Shown here: positions 13,461 through 27,629 of the stretch, piece after piece
How positions within the stretch are numbered: position 1 is the stretch's first letter
How the letters are laid out: the number at the start of each line of letters is the position of its first letter
Assembly (NCBI RefSeq): GCF_047495875.1
Contig: NC_092467.1
Location: forward strand, 19,549,066-19,613,065
Direction: 5' to 3'
From: Pithys albifrons albifrons
Taxonomy: Eukaryota > Chordata > Aves > Passeriformes > Thamnophilidae
Length of the DNA: 64,000 bases
Translations under genes and position numbers: made by a program
The notes under the pieces: generated by a model
What the model was told of the DNA's origin: nothing
Database searches by the model: none
Seen by the model: the letters and a program-made list of their open reading frames with translations, nothing else

Positions 13461-16400
13461 CAACTGCTGTATTTGAGCACAGATGAGAGTCACTTGAAGA
13501 TGAATCCAGGTCTGGACACCTTGCAGAGAGCAGCACTTAAGGACTGTGTTAGCAGCAGAACAGGTTTTTTGGTGTGTTTTTTTTTTTTTTTCTGGATATT
13601 AGATGGATAGCTGTGATTGAAACTGCCACAGAATTGGACATCATTGACGTCTGAGTAGAACCAATCCTGCCTGAAAATCAGAGCATGAATCAGTGATTTC
13701 TTGGCTCTTGACAAAGGATGTGATAATGACCAGATTGGATAGCAACCATCAGCTTCTTGTTAGGATTCCAATCCACAAATGTTACCCAGGGGCTGATGAC
13801 TGAATAAAATAGATATTTTAAGTCTGAGAGAGGCTGAATTTCAGCAGTGCCTAGTGCTGTGAAGGCACAGCATCCTGAAAACCCAGAAACTATTTGGTTA
13901 GCAGAGTACAAAATCATGACTTTTTGTAATGCAGAGGGTATTCTAATTGGCTGTAAAGAACTAAGATGTCTAATTCTGGGGATTACTGCAACAAATTAAT
14001 GGATGCAAAAGGCTCTTTGTGAGGAGAACACAGGAAACTTGGCCATTTTTGTCAGCTGCTGCTTAGCCCAGTAACACAGAATTCTGATAATGATTCTTTC
14101 TTTTCCCAACTGTTTGTTTGTGGTTTTGTTTTTTTGGTTGGTTGGTTGGTTTTGGTTGCTTGCTCTTTTGCTTTGATTTTAGTTTCTGTTTTTCTTTGGA
14201 AGGGGTATATTTACTTTACTCAAAACACATCTAAGCAACCTAAGGCACAAACTGTGAATGTAAACTGCTAAAATCTTCTTCTGACTTCTTTTTGTTTCTA
14301 CAACAAAGAAGTTCTTAGGGAGGTATGTTTCTTGCACATGATAATTAAGATTCATATGACTAACTTGACTTAAAATTCAGTAGAATGCTCACATAACCCT
14401 CTAGCGTTCCCCAAATTCTGGGTTATTAGTCTGAAACAGGCAAGTAGAAAATAGAAGAGAGAAAACTGGGACAGTTATGTTTAATATTAATGCAAAAAGA
14501 TACAGAAGAACTATAGTGAAAAATAAAAATAAACTTTTTTCTTCCTACGCAGTGGAAGTACCTCGGGCAAAAAAAGTTATCATAATACACACTGAACTTA
14601 ACTGAAATACAGATATAAACCTTTAAACATATTCCCCTGTTTCTAATGGTATGAGATATTCACTGTAGTCAGTAAATTAGGTGAAGATTGAAGAAATAGT
14701 GGCTTGTGAAATTTATTTTATAGTATTTCTATATAACTACAGAAAAAGTGTTCTCTGCCTTTTTCTTTCTTCAATTAGATTAAATCTTTATTAAATGTCC
14801 ACTAGGAATAATTTATATTTACAATTGAATGATAAGATAGATGCCTTTCATAAATTAGCTTTTAATAAACGTAATGTTATTTCTTCAATTATCTTGCCTT
14901 TTTTGGTGTTACTTCTGAACAGAAAAATGTAAGAAAAACATATCAGTGCTTCCAGTCCAAAATCAGCTGCAACTCTGATATTATAGCTATCTTCCTTTCT
15001 TACAGATATTATACAGCAAAACTAATAAAAATTTTAAATAAAAATAGTAAAAATAATAAATGTATTTATCTGGATTTTATTTACACGTAAAGGCAGTTGT
15101 TAACATTAGTGCAATTGTCATCCTTTTTTTCTTTCTTTTACTGACAACTTTCAGACATTTGTGAGTGTTTTTGTTATTGATCATTCCATTCCTTTATGGA
15201 AAGTCATTACTTGAATCTTTGAAAAAAAAAATCTTTTGTCAGAAAAAGAATTTCAGTGCTTTTACCAGTGAACTTGAGATTTTCTTTGTTTGGTTGATTT
15301 TACTGGTTTCTTTTTCTTCCCTTAGATGTCCCATGTTTTTCAAAATTTTTCCAGCTAGCATATGGTCGTTGTAAAAACCAGAGCCTTTAGCATTTTAAAA
15401 ATTTGTGCTACCTAATTATCATAACACCAGGCAAAATAAGAAAATATTTCTGACGAAGAAGTGGAAATATTTGGTGAAAGCCATATAATATTTTCATGCT
15501 TAGTTGAAATTATTCTCTGAATGCAATTTAGGATTTTCAAGTTCATGAATTGTGATATGAACTAGTTTGAGGAATTCTAAAAAAAATAATAGCTGTTTTT
15601 ACTTATTATGTTGAGACAGGAATCAGCATGCCTGGATATTACCACAGGATTTTTCCTCATTCTATTTCTAAATCCTGCCTTGGTAATATTCTGTGTTTTG
15701 TGTTCTCGTCCTTCATCCACCTTTTGAGTTGTATACAGATCAAAGGTGGCTGGAAAATTCTGTTAAGCATTTCCTGTGTATTTTGATGAGCAGTACTCTG
15801 AGCCTTTCAGTAGAGCTGGGACAGGGTTTGGTGCTGAATAGATGCATATGACAAGTGCTTTGAATCAAGGCAGAACTAAGAGGAAATGATCTGCAGCCCT
15901 CTGCTTGAGCACATGTTTAGGTGAGATTAAAAAAAAAAGAAAAAAGGAAAAGCAAATTGAAACACTTTATTAGACCTGAAAGTAGGAAGCAGATGTAAAG
16001 TTTAAGGTAGTAAGGCTTAAATTCTCATGTAACTCTTCAGAAACAGACTTGTAATGACACAAACAGTCATCTTTGAAATTAAAATTATGATTTCACTATT
16101 GCCACAGAATAAATATCCTAGCCTAATTCACCAAGGCCACAGTAAAGAATATGGAAAGAAATAACTAAAATCTCTTCCTGAAGTCAACCTGTCAAAGAAA
16201 CTTATGCTACAATGCAATTTTATGCTGTTCAGTGGCTTACTGAACAATAAGGGTTTCTTATCTTTTGTAGCCTACAATAGGTCCCAAGAGAAATGAGACA
16301 CTGGAAGCAGAAGTCCCTGCCACCAAAGAAAAGCACATGTCACCAAAGGAAAGTAAAATCAACTCTTAACAATGGATTAAATGTTTTCTTGACTAAATTC

Positions 16401-18240
16401 TCTCTTAATTTAAGAAGATGAAACTATGGTAACCTCTTAAACTCTATTCTGTCCCTTTTTAAAGAAAGAAAAATTTTGATTTTCAGTATGTCAATGTCTT
16501 CTTTTAGAAGAGAGACATTTTGAAAAGGAGCCATCTTCTCTGTCATCTCCTAGACATTATTGAAAAAGGAAGAGTGTTCTTTAGGAAAGATGGAACTATG
16601 AGCATACATGGTGGTATGGCTACAAAAGATGGTCCTTCGTGCCATTAGAACTGTTAAGATTTTATTTGAAAGGATGGTGGTCACCCTGGATCAATGCCTG
16701 TGTGTTGGGTTGTAGAAAATCCTTAATGGTCTCTTTAGTGCAGGGCTTTAAATAGTCTGCTCAGTAAAAATAATTTTATAGTAGTTAATTTGGGAGAAAT
16801 CTGAATTGTAATTTTAGGTCTAATTTAGCTATCAAGGATTGATTGCACTTAATTACTTAGTGGCTTAACATAGGCTCCCAGAGATTTAGAAAGTAGCTAT
16901 TACAGTATTGCTATTGTGTATCTTTCTAAAAGTGTAAAATTTGATTACTAAATTCTCTTTTTGATTGCACCAGAGAAATAGTTTGAGTAAAAACTCTCAA
17001 ACAAACAAAAAAAATTTCATTATCTCAACACCTCATTTTTCCCTCTCATCTCACCAGAAGAGGCCCTTCACAATATCTCTGCACTGAGCAGGGCAATGTT
17101 ACGATTGCAGCTGTTGTCTCTTTTCTGGTTGACTCTATTAGCTCAGTGGAACACCACACTAATCCAGCTGATAAAAAAGCTGGTTTGAGCATCTTTACAT
17201 GGCAGTGCATTGTGCTTACAGTGGCCATTGCTGGGATTTCAATTTGTCAAACACTTTCAGACATGTAATGCTGCTTTTTTTTTTCTTGGCAATTGTATGC
17301 TGGATATGGAGTTTGATGATGAATGCTGATAAAGAGATCTTTAGCAATCTTACAAGAATACCATCAGCAATTGCCTAGAAGTGCAATAGTGATAGTCCTG
17401 ACTATGGCTGCTTAAAAGGTGTACAACATTTTCCACTGTTACACATTCCTAAACAAAAATGACGTTTACATATTTATAGGCCTCGCCTAAAGTCTTATGT
17501 CAGTAAAAGTTGTTCTGTTGATTTCAGTGGTGGATGAGTTACTGGTTTGTATTTTGGCTGAAGAAAAAAAGTTGCAAGGTGTAGCAAGTGTTGGAAAAAT
17601 TCAATTTGATTGGAAGCCAGACATTTCTAGCTAGCGGTACAGCATATAAAAAGGAAAAGTTGGCTTTGGGATAATCACTAAGATAGCTTTCCCAAATCAA
17701 GACAGGGAACATTGTGATTTTTGGCACCCAGTGCATTAGAACAGTAAGCAGATGACTAGAAAAGACATCTACTTTAGAAATTCCCATGTGCTATCACTTC
17801 TTGGAAACACTTATTTTCTGAGTAAATGTAAGGTAAGAAAGAGGAGTATGTCTTGTATTATTTATTTCTGATTGTGCACACGTCTCAGGGTGGAGAGACA
17901 GTTGAGCTGGCTGGCACACGTGATTAAGTGTAAGATGCAGACACTCCATTGTCTTCTTATGAAGGGATGAATGGCAGAGGGTGCAGGCGCCAGGATGTTG
18001 CAGAAGCAGTTTCACATAATCCCTGACAAAAGTGAAAAACAGACTTAGTCACTCCTTAAGATCTAAGAAGGAACAGAAAGAGCTTTAAAAATGCAACAAT
18101 AATGGAGAGGTGATTTGACAAGTCGCAGTTAAAACCACAAAGATCATTCTCTTGCTTTTGAGAAAATGAAACCTACTTGGTACTCTTTCATCACTGTGTA
18201 TGCACCCTCAATTAAAGCAGTGCCCCTGATAGCAGGCAGT
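13461..18240. other. Gene-free AT-rich stretch with minor simple repeats
   Basis: No supportable gene. It holds a poly-T run near 13576-13590 and a short (GGTT)n tract at about 14135-14159. The stretch around 17040-17240 is more complex, with a small CCAGCT/AGCTGG inverted repeat near 17164-17183. Frames reach 82 codons (17539-17787, minus) with no domains. Confidence 0.55.
14135..14159. repeat. Short (GGTT)n simple repeat
   Basis: Five tandem GGTT-type units follow a G/T-rich stretch beginning at about 14110. This is simple low-complexity DNA. Confidence 0.7.
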
Positions 18241-18259
18241 ATAATCTGCATTTTATTTC

Positions 18260-18307
18260 ACTCATGAGCAAAATAACAAGTTACTCAGGCCTGCGGCACT
18301 CATGAGT
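18260..18307. promoter_or_regulatory. Duplicated ACTCATGAG palindrome
   Basis: ACTCATGAG at 18260-18268 recurs as ACTCATGAGT, a perfect 10-bp palindrome, at 18298-18307, 38 bp apart. The sequence between and just after keeps two CpGs and is not repetitive. Repeated palindromes suggest a dimeric transcription-factor site, loosely like bZIP half-sites, but the factor is not identified. Confidence 0.2.
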
Positions 18308-18340
18308 GATATGGGCCGTGTAATATCCTCTCCATTGAGT

Positions 18341-21028
18341 TTCCTATTATTAAGTTTGAAATAAAGAGTTCAAAATTAACTGTGACAATGATTTTATATA
18401 GTCTTGGCATCACCATTAGCTTCTGCAGTTTACTGCTAATAAAACTTTAAATTTGCTATTACTTGTAGTAGCCTTTTTGCCACCTTAGCTGTAGAAATTA
18501 GACAAAGAACCCAGCCAAAACATGGCTAATGACATTTTCTAGTTGAATGGAAGAATTGACTAGAAATAGTGGCAACTATTTATAAAGTTCTAATACAATA
18601 GAATACAATATTTTGGATTTTAGCTGATTAATTTGAAGCACACGCTTTTTTAACAGGCATCAGTGTTTCATGGGTCACATATTTAGCTGACCAACTTAAC
18701 ATGCAGTATGTCAAATAGATGAGCATTCTCTCTGCAGCTGTCAAGCTGTTTTGAAAAAGACACACAAGTAGGCACTGGTAATTTCCTGTTTAGGCCATAC
18801 TGCCAAGGTTTTATGTTTAGAATGGATGTTAATGAGGTAAAATCCTGAAATACTTTCAGATCCTGAAAGTATCACCCCAAAATAATTTTATAAGGTGGTA
18901 TCTTGATCTTTTCTATCCTGTTACAAATCAAGAACAACTGTACTCAAGTTATTATCCTGTACCATAGCATTAAGTTGTGGAACTAAAATCTCCAGCTCAT
19001 GTTTATTTTCCTTACAATCTTTGTTTATCCTTTTGACATATTTTCTCAGCTCATGGTTTTCAAGCTTCTTAGGTACAATTTGCAATTATTTTATTGAGGT
19101 AAGGATTTCAGCATCTATCATCTCACATAGCAACATTCAGAAGTACAGATCGTTAAATACCAAGAAAACCACAAAAGAATTAAGGAACTCATCATTCCAA
19201 TGAAGAGATAGGAAAAAACCCCATTCAAGCTGCAATGCAATAAACGATTTATTTCTCCTTAGCTAGAGTCTTCTAAGAAAGTACACAAATTCTGTGTTAC
19301 TGTGGAGTCAGACACATCCTGATAGGATGCAGAGGGAACAAGAACTCATGGAAAGTAACCAGTAAGAGAATTGATTAATGGTCAATATATATAAAACACC
19401 TATTTTCACATAGTTTTCACAGCTTGGAATACTGGCTTTAAGATACATGTTTGTGCTTTTCTTTTAAGATGTATTTTCCTTTTTGGAAGTCGATGGTCAC
19501 TTATTTCCTTTTAAATAATATATAATTGTTAATGCATATATGCAGGGTGTGAATCTGAATTCCAATTCCAGTCTTTTTACATACCTGTAACTTGACTTGA
19601 CTTTCAGACTGCACACTTTTCCAGAGACAGATATTTTGTAAGGCTGTTAAAAATGAAAATTATGCCACCTTTGATCTTTCAGGGTTTATTAGATGTTTTC
19701 CAGCAATTTTTTTGCAAAATATATCTTGACCTTGGAAAGCTTTATTTGACTGTTACAGATGAGGTAGTGGTCCTGCCCATGTCATTAGACACAGATGTTG
19801 TTAATATATTATGATCTGATATGCTTTGACCATGATTTCATCACCTTTAGGTCTGTGCCTTCAGAAGTGATACTTTCAATCACCTTTGAATTAAAAAGTG
19901 ATTTAAATTTTATTTTCTTGCCCAACTGAAATTCCTATACTAAAATTACACTCCCTCCCCTTCTGTCCCCTTTTTAAAATGTTTTGTGTATGTTTCAACC
20001 ATGTCAGTACGTGTTACCTTAAAGACTGTACACAATCCTCTCATGACAGAGCTGTTAAATAAAGCATTCTGGGTTTTAACTTGAAAGATCATGGCCAGCT
20101 TAGCTTCATGGCAACTGTACTGGAGAGTTAATGGCATAATCCAGACATTTTTTGATTGAGATGCACTGTAGAGAGACAATTGGATCTTGAAATTCAAATT
20201 GAGTGAATATGCAAAAGAAACTTTAGTTGAAATCTACGAAAGTCTGTCTCTCAGAGAGAAGACATTGCTTTAAGTCTCAAAGTCTGTCAAACATTCCTTC
20301 TCAGTGGGCCCTTGTGCCATTTATTTTGGAGCAGGCACGGGGGGAAAGCAGCAGAGAGGACAGTGCGGGTGTGGAAGTCCTCAGCATTCCAAGGGCTGCT
20401 GTGCAGTGGGAGGGCTGCAGTGCTGCCACAGCCACCCCTTCCACTCATTTGAACTTCGTTTCCTTTCCCTTGCTTAGGTGCTCTCGAGCTGCTCTGACCA
20501 GCTGTCTGCTTCTCACATATCTTTCCCAGGCCAAATGGGGCTATTGCAAACTGTCTCATCTACTCATGTAGCTTTTATCCAGAATAATGGAATTTTCTAG
20601 TATAAGTGGAAAGAGAAGGAATTGTGGAGGAGAAGAAAAATATAAAAAAATGTAAAGTAGCTGAGGAAGAATGGCTGTAGAAGCAGTAAACTCCCAGCTA
20701 ATGACAGAAACAATTGTTTTTAGTGTAACTTAATTATGTTAATTGATTTGACAACTTGAGAGAAAGGGGGTTTTGTATGGATGAGTGTTAGCTGAAGAGA
20801 ATTCCTGTGGAGTGGAGACAGAAACTGCAATTTAGCACCAGTGTGTGGAGGGAGATCAGTAGGATGTACAGTAACAGAACTGTAATGGGTCGTAAAACTA
20901 ATGTCTTTATTGAGTCTATAATTTTTAGTATCCATTAGTTATTGAGTTCCTGGATTAGCTCTAGAAGGTATTTTGTAAATCTTGCATGTGGATAAAGGCT
21001 GAAGGATCACTGGGGAGGTGCAGCGGTT
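18341..21028. other. Gene-free stretch
   Basis: Mostly AT-rich. A GC-richer segment at about 20330-20560 carries overlapping frames of 114 (+) and 90 (-) codons. Both are open mainly because of base composition, and neither resembles a known protein. Confidence 0.5.
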
Positions 21029-21365
21029 TGTATAAAGAGGCTTAATCCAATTGCTGGCAAATACTACTTTATTAACAACTAAATAAACTACAAGCAAACT
21101 CAGAGGCCTAAAGGTTTCCAGGAGCCTCAGAGGCTCGGGCAGCCCAAGCCCCCAAACCACAAGCAACAAGCAGGAAGCAACCCCCTGAACAGAAGGCTTA
21201 ACTCTCTCTAGTCTTTTTCTCTGTCCATGCCCACATATATCCCTTTTAATTGGCTTAAAGTCTTTGTTAACATGTCTTCAGGCAAGTCCTGATAGGTGGC
21301 TGACCCCTTTTTCTGTGTTGGCAATTCTCAGATTTTTGCTGGCAATTCTCAAAACCCATCTTGTT
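21029..21365 (-). mobile_element. Solo LTR of an endogenous retrovirus, copy A
   Basis: About 335 bp align by eye with the segment starting at 40149. Both begin with TG and share long identical words, including one around a TTTATT at 21068-21073. Read on the minus strand, the order is a CCAAT box (complement of ATTGG at 21249-21253), a TATA-like ATATAT stretch near 21236, an AATAAA polyadenylation signal, then a short U5 ending in CA at 21029. That is retroviral LTR architecture, transcribed to the left. Similarity to copy B ends near 21365, so the U3 start is uncertain. No gag, pol or env remnant was seen beside it, so it is probably a solo LTR left by recombination. The family is not identified. 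Confidence 0.6.
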
Positions 21366-24300
21366 ACTTCTGCAGGTGTTCTTCCTCCCCTCTGGTTTCT
21401 CATGCCATAATTAAATCCACTCAAGGCCAAGGCTGCCAGCAGCCCAGCCTCCATCTTCAGATTTTCCTGCTAATAGCTGCATTTATTCTTTTATTGATCA
21501 TATGAATTTAGCTTGGTACAAAATATGTGAATTGTTTTTTTAAGTGGTTGCTATGAGGACACTGTTCTCAGAAAAATAGACTTGACTAGATGGTAAAATA
21601 ACTTCCCATACCATCACAGCTTGCCATAAAAGTCTATAAACCCCAAAACTACTTCAAGAGGCTTTTGACATGAGCTTAGTCTTCATCTTGCTCTCAGATA
21701 CTGAATTTTCTCTAATAGCAAGATCTACAAAAATCAAAAAACTGTATGCTATTAGAAAAAGAAAAGGGATTTGGATACTACAGAGAAATAAAAGTTCAAA
21801 GAAAGTTAGTAAGTTTAATTTGAACTTTTTGTCAGGTCTGAGAAATAAGAAATAAACTTCTCAGTGAAGGATCATTAGACACATCTGTTGGCAGAGGCAG
21901 CGCAACAGCTCTGGCACTAACAGGTCCCACTCTCCTCCATTTCTTGTGGCCTTATCTGTTTTCTCAGCCCCTTTGCATCCCTAAGTGAGTTGAGGCAGCT
22001 TACTGTAATGTCATGAAACTATTTAGATAGTTTGCTGTATCAGTTTTCTTCTGTCTTGACGAGCTGCTTTGGCTCCCTGTGTGGTGGAGTGGACACTGCA
22101 GGCAGTGAGGGGAAGAGGAAGGATGACAGGAGGGGACAGTGAGGCAGGACAGTTTTGCAGAACAGGGCACCAGCACAGCAGGGCAACTTCAGCAGTGTCC
22201 AGATGTTGGATCAGCTCAGGCATTTCATCAGGTTCTGTGACTGTGTGGGTTAGTCCATGGCATCAATACCTTGATATGTGGGTCAGTTGGACAGCTTGAG
22301 AGAGAAAGGAAATGGGAGAGGAGGACCAGGGGAGCAAGAGACTGTCAGCAGGAGAAGCTCTGTGAGAAGAGTGTGATGGGCTATAACCAGTGTCTCACCT
22401 GTATTGGGATTATTTTTTTCAGTTTGGTAGGGTTGTGAGTTTCAATTTTATGAACATCTTCTGAAGGTATTGTTTAGATCTCTGTGGTGAGCAGAAGTGA
22501 GAGTAATGGGTTTGACTGTTTCTGGGTGCTGAAGGCTGCTTAAGACACCAGAAAATGAAGAGCTGTAAAAATACCAATTTGCAAAGACTACAAGGAGCTT
22601 AACACACTGTCCTCTGCCACTGCAAGCAGGAATAGAGGGAAATTTCCACGTTTTTTTGCCTTAAACCACAATTTTTCATTAACTCTTTGCCTTAGCAGCT
22701 TCAAGAGAAATTGCATGTTCACTCTTCTGGAGCTTTTAGTTTGTTCTTTAAGGTCCACATGGCAAAATCTGCTGGCAGACCAACACACTGAACAGTCCTT
22801 AGAGCACTACTAGGAGAAATTGTCCTCAAATGTTTCGTATTTTTAAAAGTCATCTTTCTGCTCAGGGACAACAGCCAGTCTATTAGCTATAAAATATAAC
22901 TGGCTCCATTATTGCAACAAATCAGGCATCTGGTGGTAGGCACAGGAAACAAAAGCTTGTATATATAGTCTCAGCTCTTGGAGTAATTCTTGTTCTTGTA
23001 AGCAGTAAAGGGAAACTGGATTGCTGTCATGACAAGAAATGTTATTCTTCTGACTGATGACATCCAAAGATTGTCTTATCTTTTTATTTAAAAAAAATCC
23101 AAACCAAAAACAAACTCTCCAAACCCTATAAGTACAATTAAATACAAATAAAGTAAGTGTCATGAGAATGAAGGAATGTTTGAAATAGTAAAGCAACTGT
23201 AAAGAATCACATTATATTTGCCTGACTCTTGAGATAGCCTGAAATAATAATCCTGAATAACAGTGTGTTTACCAGGCAGCTCAGATTTAATTCCCAAGTC
23301 CCATTACTTGATTGCCTCTGTCCAACAGAGAGCTTCAGTGACTTCCCAGCAGAGAGGCAGACAAGACCTTTTGACACATGTAGGCATTTCACAGTGAGTA
23401 ACTACTGTGCCCCTTCTGTTATAATTTCCATTTTTAAAGAGAGCAGGAAAACTATGGGTTCAAACTACACGTATGGTCCTGGAAGCAAAATGTTGCAGGA
23501 GAAGCGTGTTAGCATTTATAATACTGAGGCAAACCCCTTGGCCATAACGATGGAGAATCTTAAAATCATGGTTTTATTATCCACAGCAAAACTATTTTAG
23601 GTAGGCTCAGGAACTTGTTGATTGCTAGGAACATAGACCACAAGAAGCCAATGTTACCATGTTGCAATAAGAAGATCTTTGCAATGAATTTGCCTCTTCA
23701 TATTGCTCCTAGATTTATAGTATTATAAGCTACCAGAACAACCTGTATGTCTGTGTTTAAAATACAAACTTTGCTGCGTAATGACTTACCACTAAATCCT
23801 AATGCATTTTTGTTTTATTTCATTTCATTTTGTGGCTCATTTCTTGCCCTGCACTCCCAAAGATCTTCAACTCTGTGCTTTCTTTCTGAGTCACAAATGA
23901 ATTTTTAAAATAAACACTTGTACTGTGAACCATAAAGCAAAATACAGAGATGGAATCAAAAGAAGAACGTAAATTACTTTTAGTATTCTGCAAATAAACT
24001 TTCACTTGGATTTTCCTGTTGTTCTGAAACTATGAAAATCAATACAGGAACATATATTCTGAAGGGAGGTCATCTGTGTATAGGGTGTTTGCAGCAGTAA
24101 GCTTTGAAGGGGGTACTTATGCCCTTGCTGACATGAATCTGCAGTTCTTTGCACTAAGTGTCCTGATGAAACTACATTTTAGCTGCAGCTATCCATCTCA
24201 ATGGCTGTTACTTTTTACTGTTTCAGACTGCTCTCTTTTATTATGGATTCACTGATAGATCAATATGACACAAGCAAAGTAAAGGTCAGTTAGCTGTACA

Positions 24301-26046
24301 TGTTTATTACAAGCTTGAGATGACAGAAAGCATTTTTGGGGGGATAGAAAGGATATGCCATCCACCAGAAGCCTCATAAATGCTACTTTCCTGTTACATA
24401 AACTGAAGTTTCCTTTAAGTTTCTCTCCAACCAGTCCATGCCTGAACGTCTTTATTTTGAGATCCTCTTGGCCATTCAGCATCACTGAATTGAGGAAAAT
24501 AGATTTGAAAAGGGAGAGCAGAAGTTGCTGTGAGAAAGAGGCAGTAGATGGAAGTACTGACATGTTCATACCCTAACAAGAGAAAATTGCAGTATGTGTG
24601 CTCTATGATAAACTTTATTATAAGCCTGGGTGAAACTTGACAGTTTTAAACTGACAGCATGGAAATAAAGAAGAGAAGTATGGGTTCTGTGAGGAGACTT
24701 CAAAACTTCCGAGAACAGGTGGAAATTGCCATAATAAAATCTCTGCTATGAAGCTATTCAGCAGAATAAAGAAATACCCTGGGGCCACTTTCTGATCTGG
24801 ATAGGAGAGAAAGCCAGGGGGTGTGTGAGACCTGGCGCTGACAGGAAGATTGCTGGGTGCCCCACAGACCACACCTGTGCAGGGCTGCATAGCCCATGAA
24901 GCCTGCTCTCCTTGAGCTTTTTGGTGGGCTTCAGGGTCAGAAAAGTGGAGGACCAATTTTGAAGTTAGGATGTATGCGAAGGTTTCCTTTAATATTAGTT
25001 CCTTCACAGGACTGCTTTTCCTGTCTTAGCAACATGCTTCATGAAATATTTAGAAAATCTCTTGCAAATTCTCTGTCAATTTCTTGAAATTGGCAACAGT
25101 TAGAAAAATGATTGACAGGGAACACAGACACACACCTACGATGATAAAATTATGTTGCTAATATGTATAATATTGGCCCTCTTTGAACCAAGTTTCCATT
25201 TTTTCACAAGTTTGTCACCAATTTTTAACTTGGACTTCCCCTGCTATGTTTTACCTCTCAATATGAGATCAACCCCATCAAACTGTGGGCTCACAGCCTA
25301 AGAAAGGCCTGGATGAGGAACTGTATGTTTATGTGTTTTCACTTATAGCTGTGCTTTCTTGGTATTGTAACCTTCTTCAGTGAGTCACAGTACCAATCCC
25401 ATACACGTTCACAAGCGTTAGCATCACTCTGAGTGGAGCTATCATCTTTTTTATTCAGTTCCTCATATTAATGGTAATTGCTGCTGCATTTTTCTTTTTA
25501 AAGAAAAATAGAATATCTTTACCTGAATATTTTTAACATGGCACAAGAAAAGTGGCATTGTTTGAAAATCCCAGTGGTGTCATTATGAGACTTCACATAA
25601 ACATTAGATCAAGCAACCACAAGCAGCCTGTGAATTATTCTGGGAAGTTTTTAAATGTGGGATATATGACATTATTTAAGTATTTATAAATGTCATCTCA
25701 TCTGCTGTAAGGAAAGCTAATAGACTGTTTTGCAGACATTTCAGCTCCAAAAAGCAATTGCTTCTGTAATCTATTTCTCTAAAATTGGCAAAAGTAGAAG
25801 CAGGCATACTGTGGGTCAATACCAGTGAAAGGCCTCTCTGCAGACAAAAGCTTCACAGTCCATTAAGTTTCAGGTCTGCCCTGATATGGATTCCTCTGAT
25901 GTATTACTATTATATCCTATTTTTGTTGACTCAGTTGCTATGTCAGCAAACCCAAACATTTTGGCTTGCGTCCCAGCATCAAGCTGTCTGTGGAGGATAC
26001 GTGTTTGCCTCCACCACGACAGTAATGAGAAACTGGCATTAGTTTG
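21366..26046. other. Gene-free stretch
   Basis: No supportable gene. Slightly GC-richer patches occur at 22070-22220 (purine-rich plus strand) and 24780-24960. A 129-codon minus frame (24618-25007) crosses the latter but lacks recognisable motifs and splice context. The first 150 bp could still belong to the U3 of LTR copy A. Confidence 0.5.
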
Positions 26047-26161
26047 ATTTGCATAATTGTACGCTTCTAACTTAGACTCTGTGTCAGTAGGAGACAACTT
26101 ACTGTGATGATACTCACTGCACATTATTCGTTTTGTGCAATCAGCATTTATTTATGCAAAT
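26047..26161 (+). promoter_or_regulatory. Second pair of perfect POU octamers
   Basis: ATTTGCAT at 26047-26054, followed by an AATTG homeodomain-like core, and ATGCAAAT at 26154-26161 are exact octamers in inverse orientation about 107 bp apart. The arrangement parallels the pair near 11.1 kb. The motif evidence is weak on its own, and no regulatory activity can be inferred. Confidence 0.15.
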
Positions 26162-27629
26162 TTCATCATTACAAGAGGTCATTTTCCAACCTTCTACCAT
26201 GAAATCACTTTTTCTCCCAATGAGCAGTAAGAAAACACCATAGGAGAGCAGCCAGGTATATTCGTCATTCACACTCATTGGCCAAGACACTGCAAAGGGC
26301 TTATTGTGTGTGTGCATATGTGTTTAAAATTATGTTTTATGAAAGACTGACAGCTCTAATGACAAAACTAAAATTTGGTAGACCACATGTGATTATTTTA
26401 GACAAATGCTGTCAAAAAAGGCACACACAAACCCCCAAACAAAACCAACTGTCTTGCTAGTTATGAGACTTTCTATAAGAATAATTTATAGACTGAAAAA
26501 AACATTTTGTGTTCCCCAGATGATCAGTGGAATGTTTTCTGTGATAAGAAGCAGAACCCTGTAATTTATTGATGTGAGAGATAAAAAGACAGAATAACAA
26601 ACTAGGATGTCCCACTTGTAACAGAAACCTGAAATAGCAATAAATGTTGAAAAAGCTTATCTGAATCATTTGGATCTTAAGGATTCATGAACTAACCATC
26701 AAGACTCTCTTGACAAAAATGTTTCCAAGGTCACATTGTTTGTCTTATCACTAGTGGTAGAGGAGCCTCTTAAGGTTTAGTTTGTAAGTAGCTGAAATGA
26801 CACCAGAAATTACTCTTTTCCCTAGACAATCACTTCTAAGTTTAAAAAGACTTAGACTATGTTAGTCTTTATAAGGTAGGAGGAAATTACACTGAACAGG
26901 TAATTTGGGTGCTGGTTGAGAGAGTGATGAGTACTTAACAGACTGAATCTTCACAAGAGGCACAGAGTTCACTGGACTTGCTAGCATGCAAACTGTTGCT
27001 GAAAGGAAAAGAATGAGAGCCCAAATATGGCTTTATCTTTTATCTTCCCCAAAATAAATAATAGAATCTGGACTTCTGAGAAGAAAAATTTAGAGGTACT
27101 ATATCAGCAGTAAGACTAAAATCATAAATATTACAACAATATACAGACAAAACCCACAGGTGGGCCACATTTACAAAGAATGGTTGAGTTTCTAATGGTC
27201 CCATGTATGCCAAAAAAATCTGTAAGTCAGATGTTGTACCATGCAGGAAAAAAAAGTAAGAAAGAATGAGCGTAGTTTAAATCTGTTTATATGCTCACTT
27301 AAAAAGAAGCATTCCAATAGACAAGCACATACATCTGGGAGAGAACTTGCTATCCACAGGTATGCATGAGATGATTAGTTACTAAATATTTTTACAGTCC
27401 TTGCCTCATGTGGGAATATAATCCTCTGTCCTCACATATGCTGTTTCATACTTCTTGAGTGAAAAGATTCTTAAAGAAGACTCAGTTGGGCAGCCAATGC
27501 TGTACGAGCCCCATGTGGTAAATGAAGCTCTGTGAGCTCAGAGTTTAATCAGACAATATTGCTCTTTGTATCATTTACCCACAGTCAGTCAACATGCTGG
27601 ATTGAGATTAGAAATTGTATAGTTAGGAC
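26162..27629. other. Gene-free AT-rich stretch
   Basis: Unique AT-rich sequence with frames no longer than 70 codons and no repeats recognised. Confidence 0.55.

Noticed and set aside
20227..20571. 114-codon plus frame and 90-codon minus frame
   Set aside because: They are open mainly because of a local GC increase, with no recognisable motifs and no splice context.
24618..25007. 129-codon minus frame
   Set aside because: It lies over a GC-richer patch with no domain, signal peptide or splice evidence. Likely chance.
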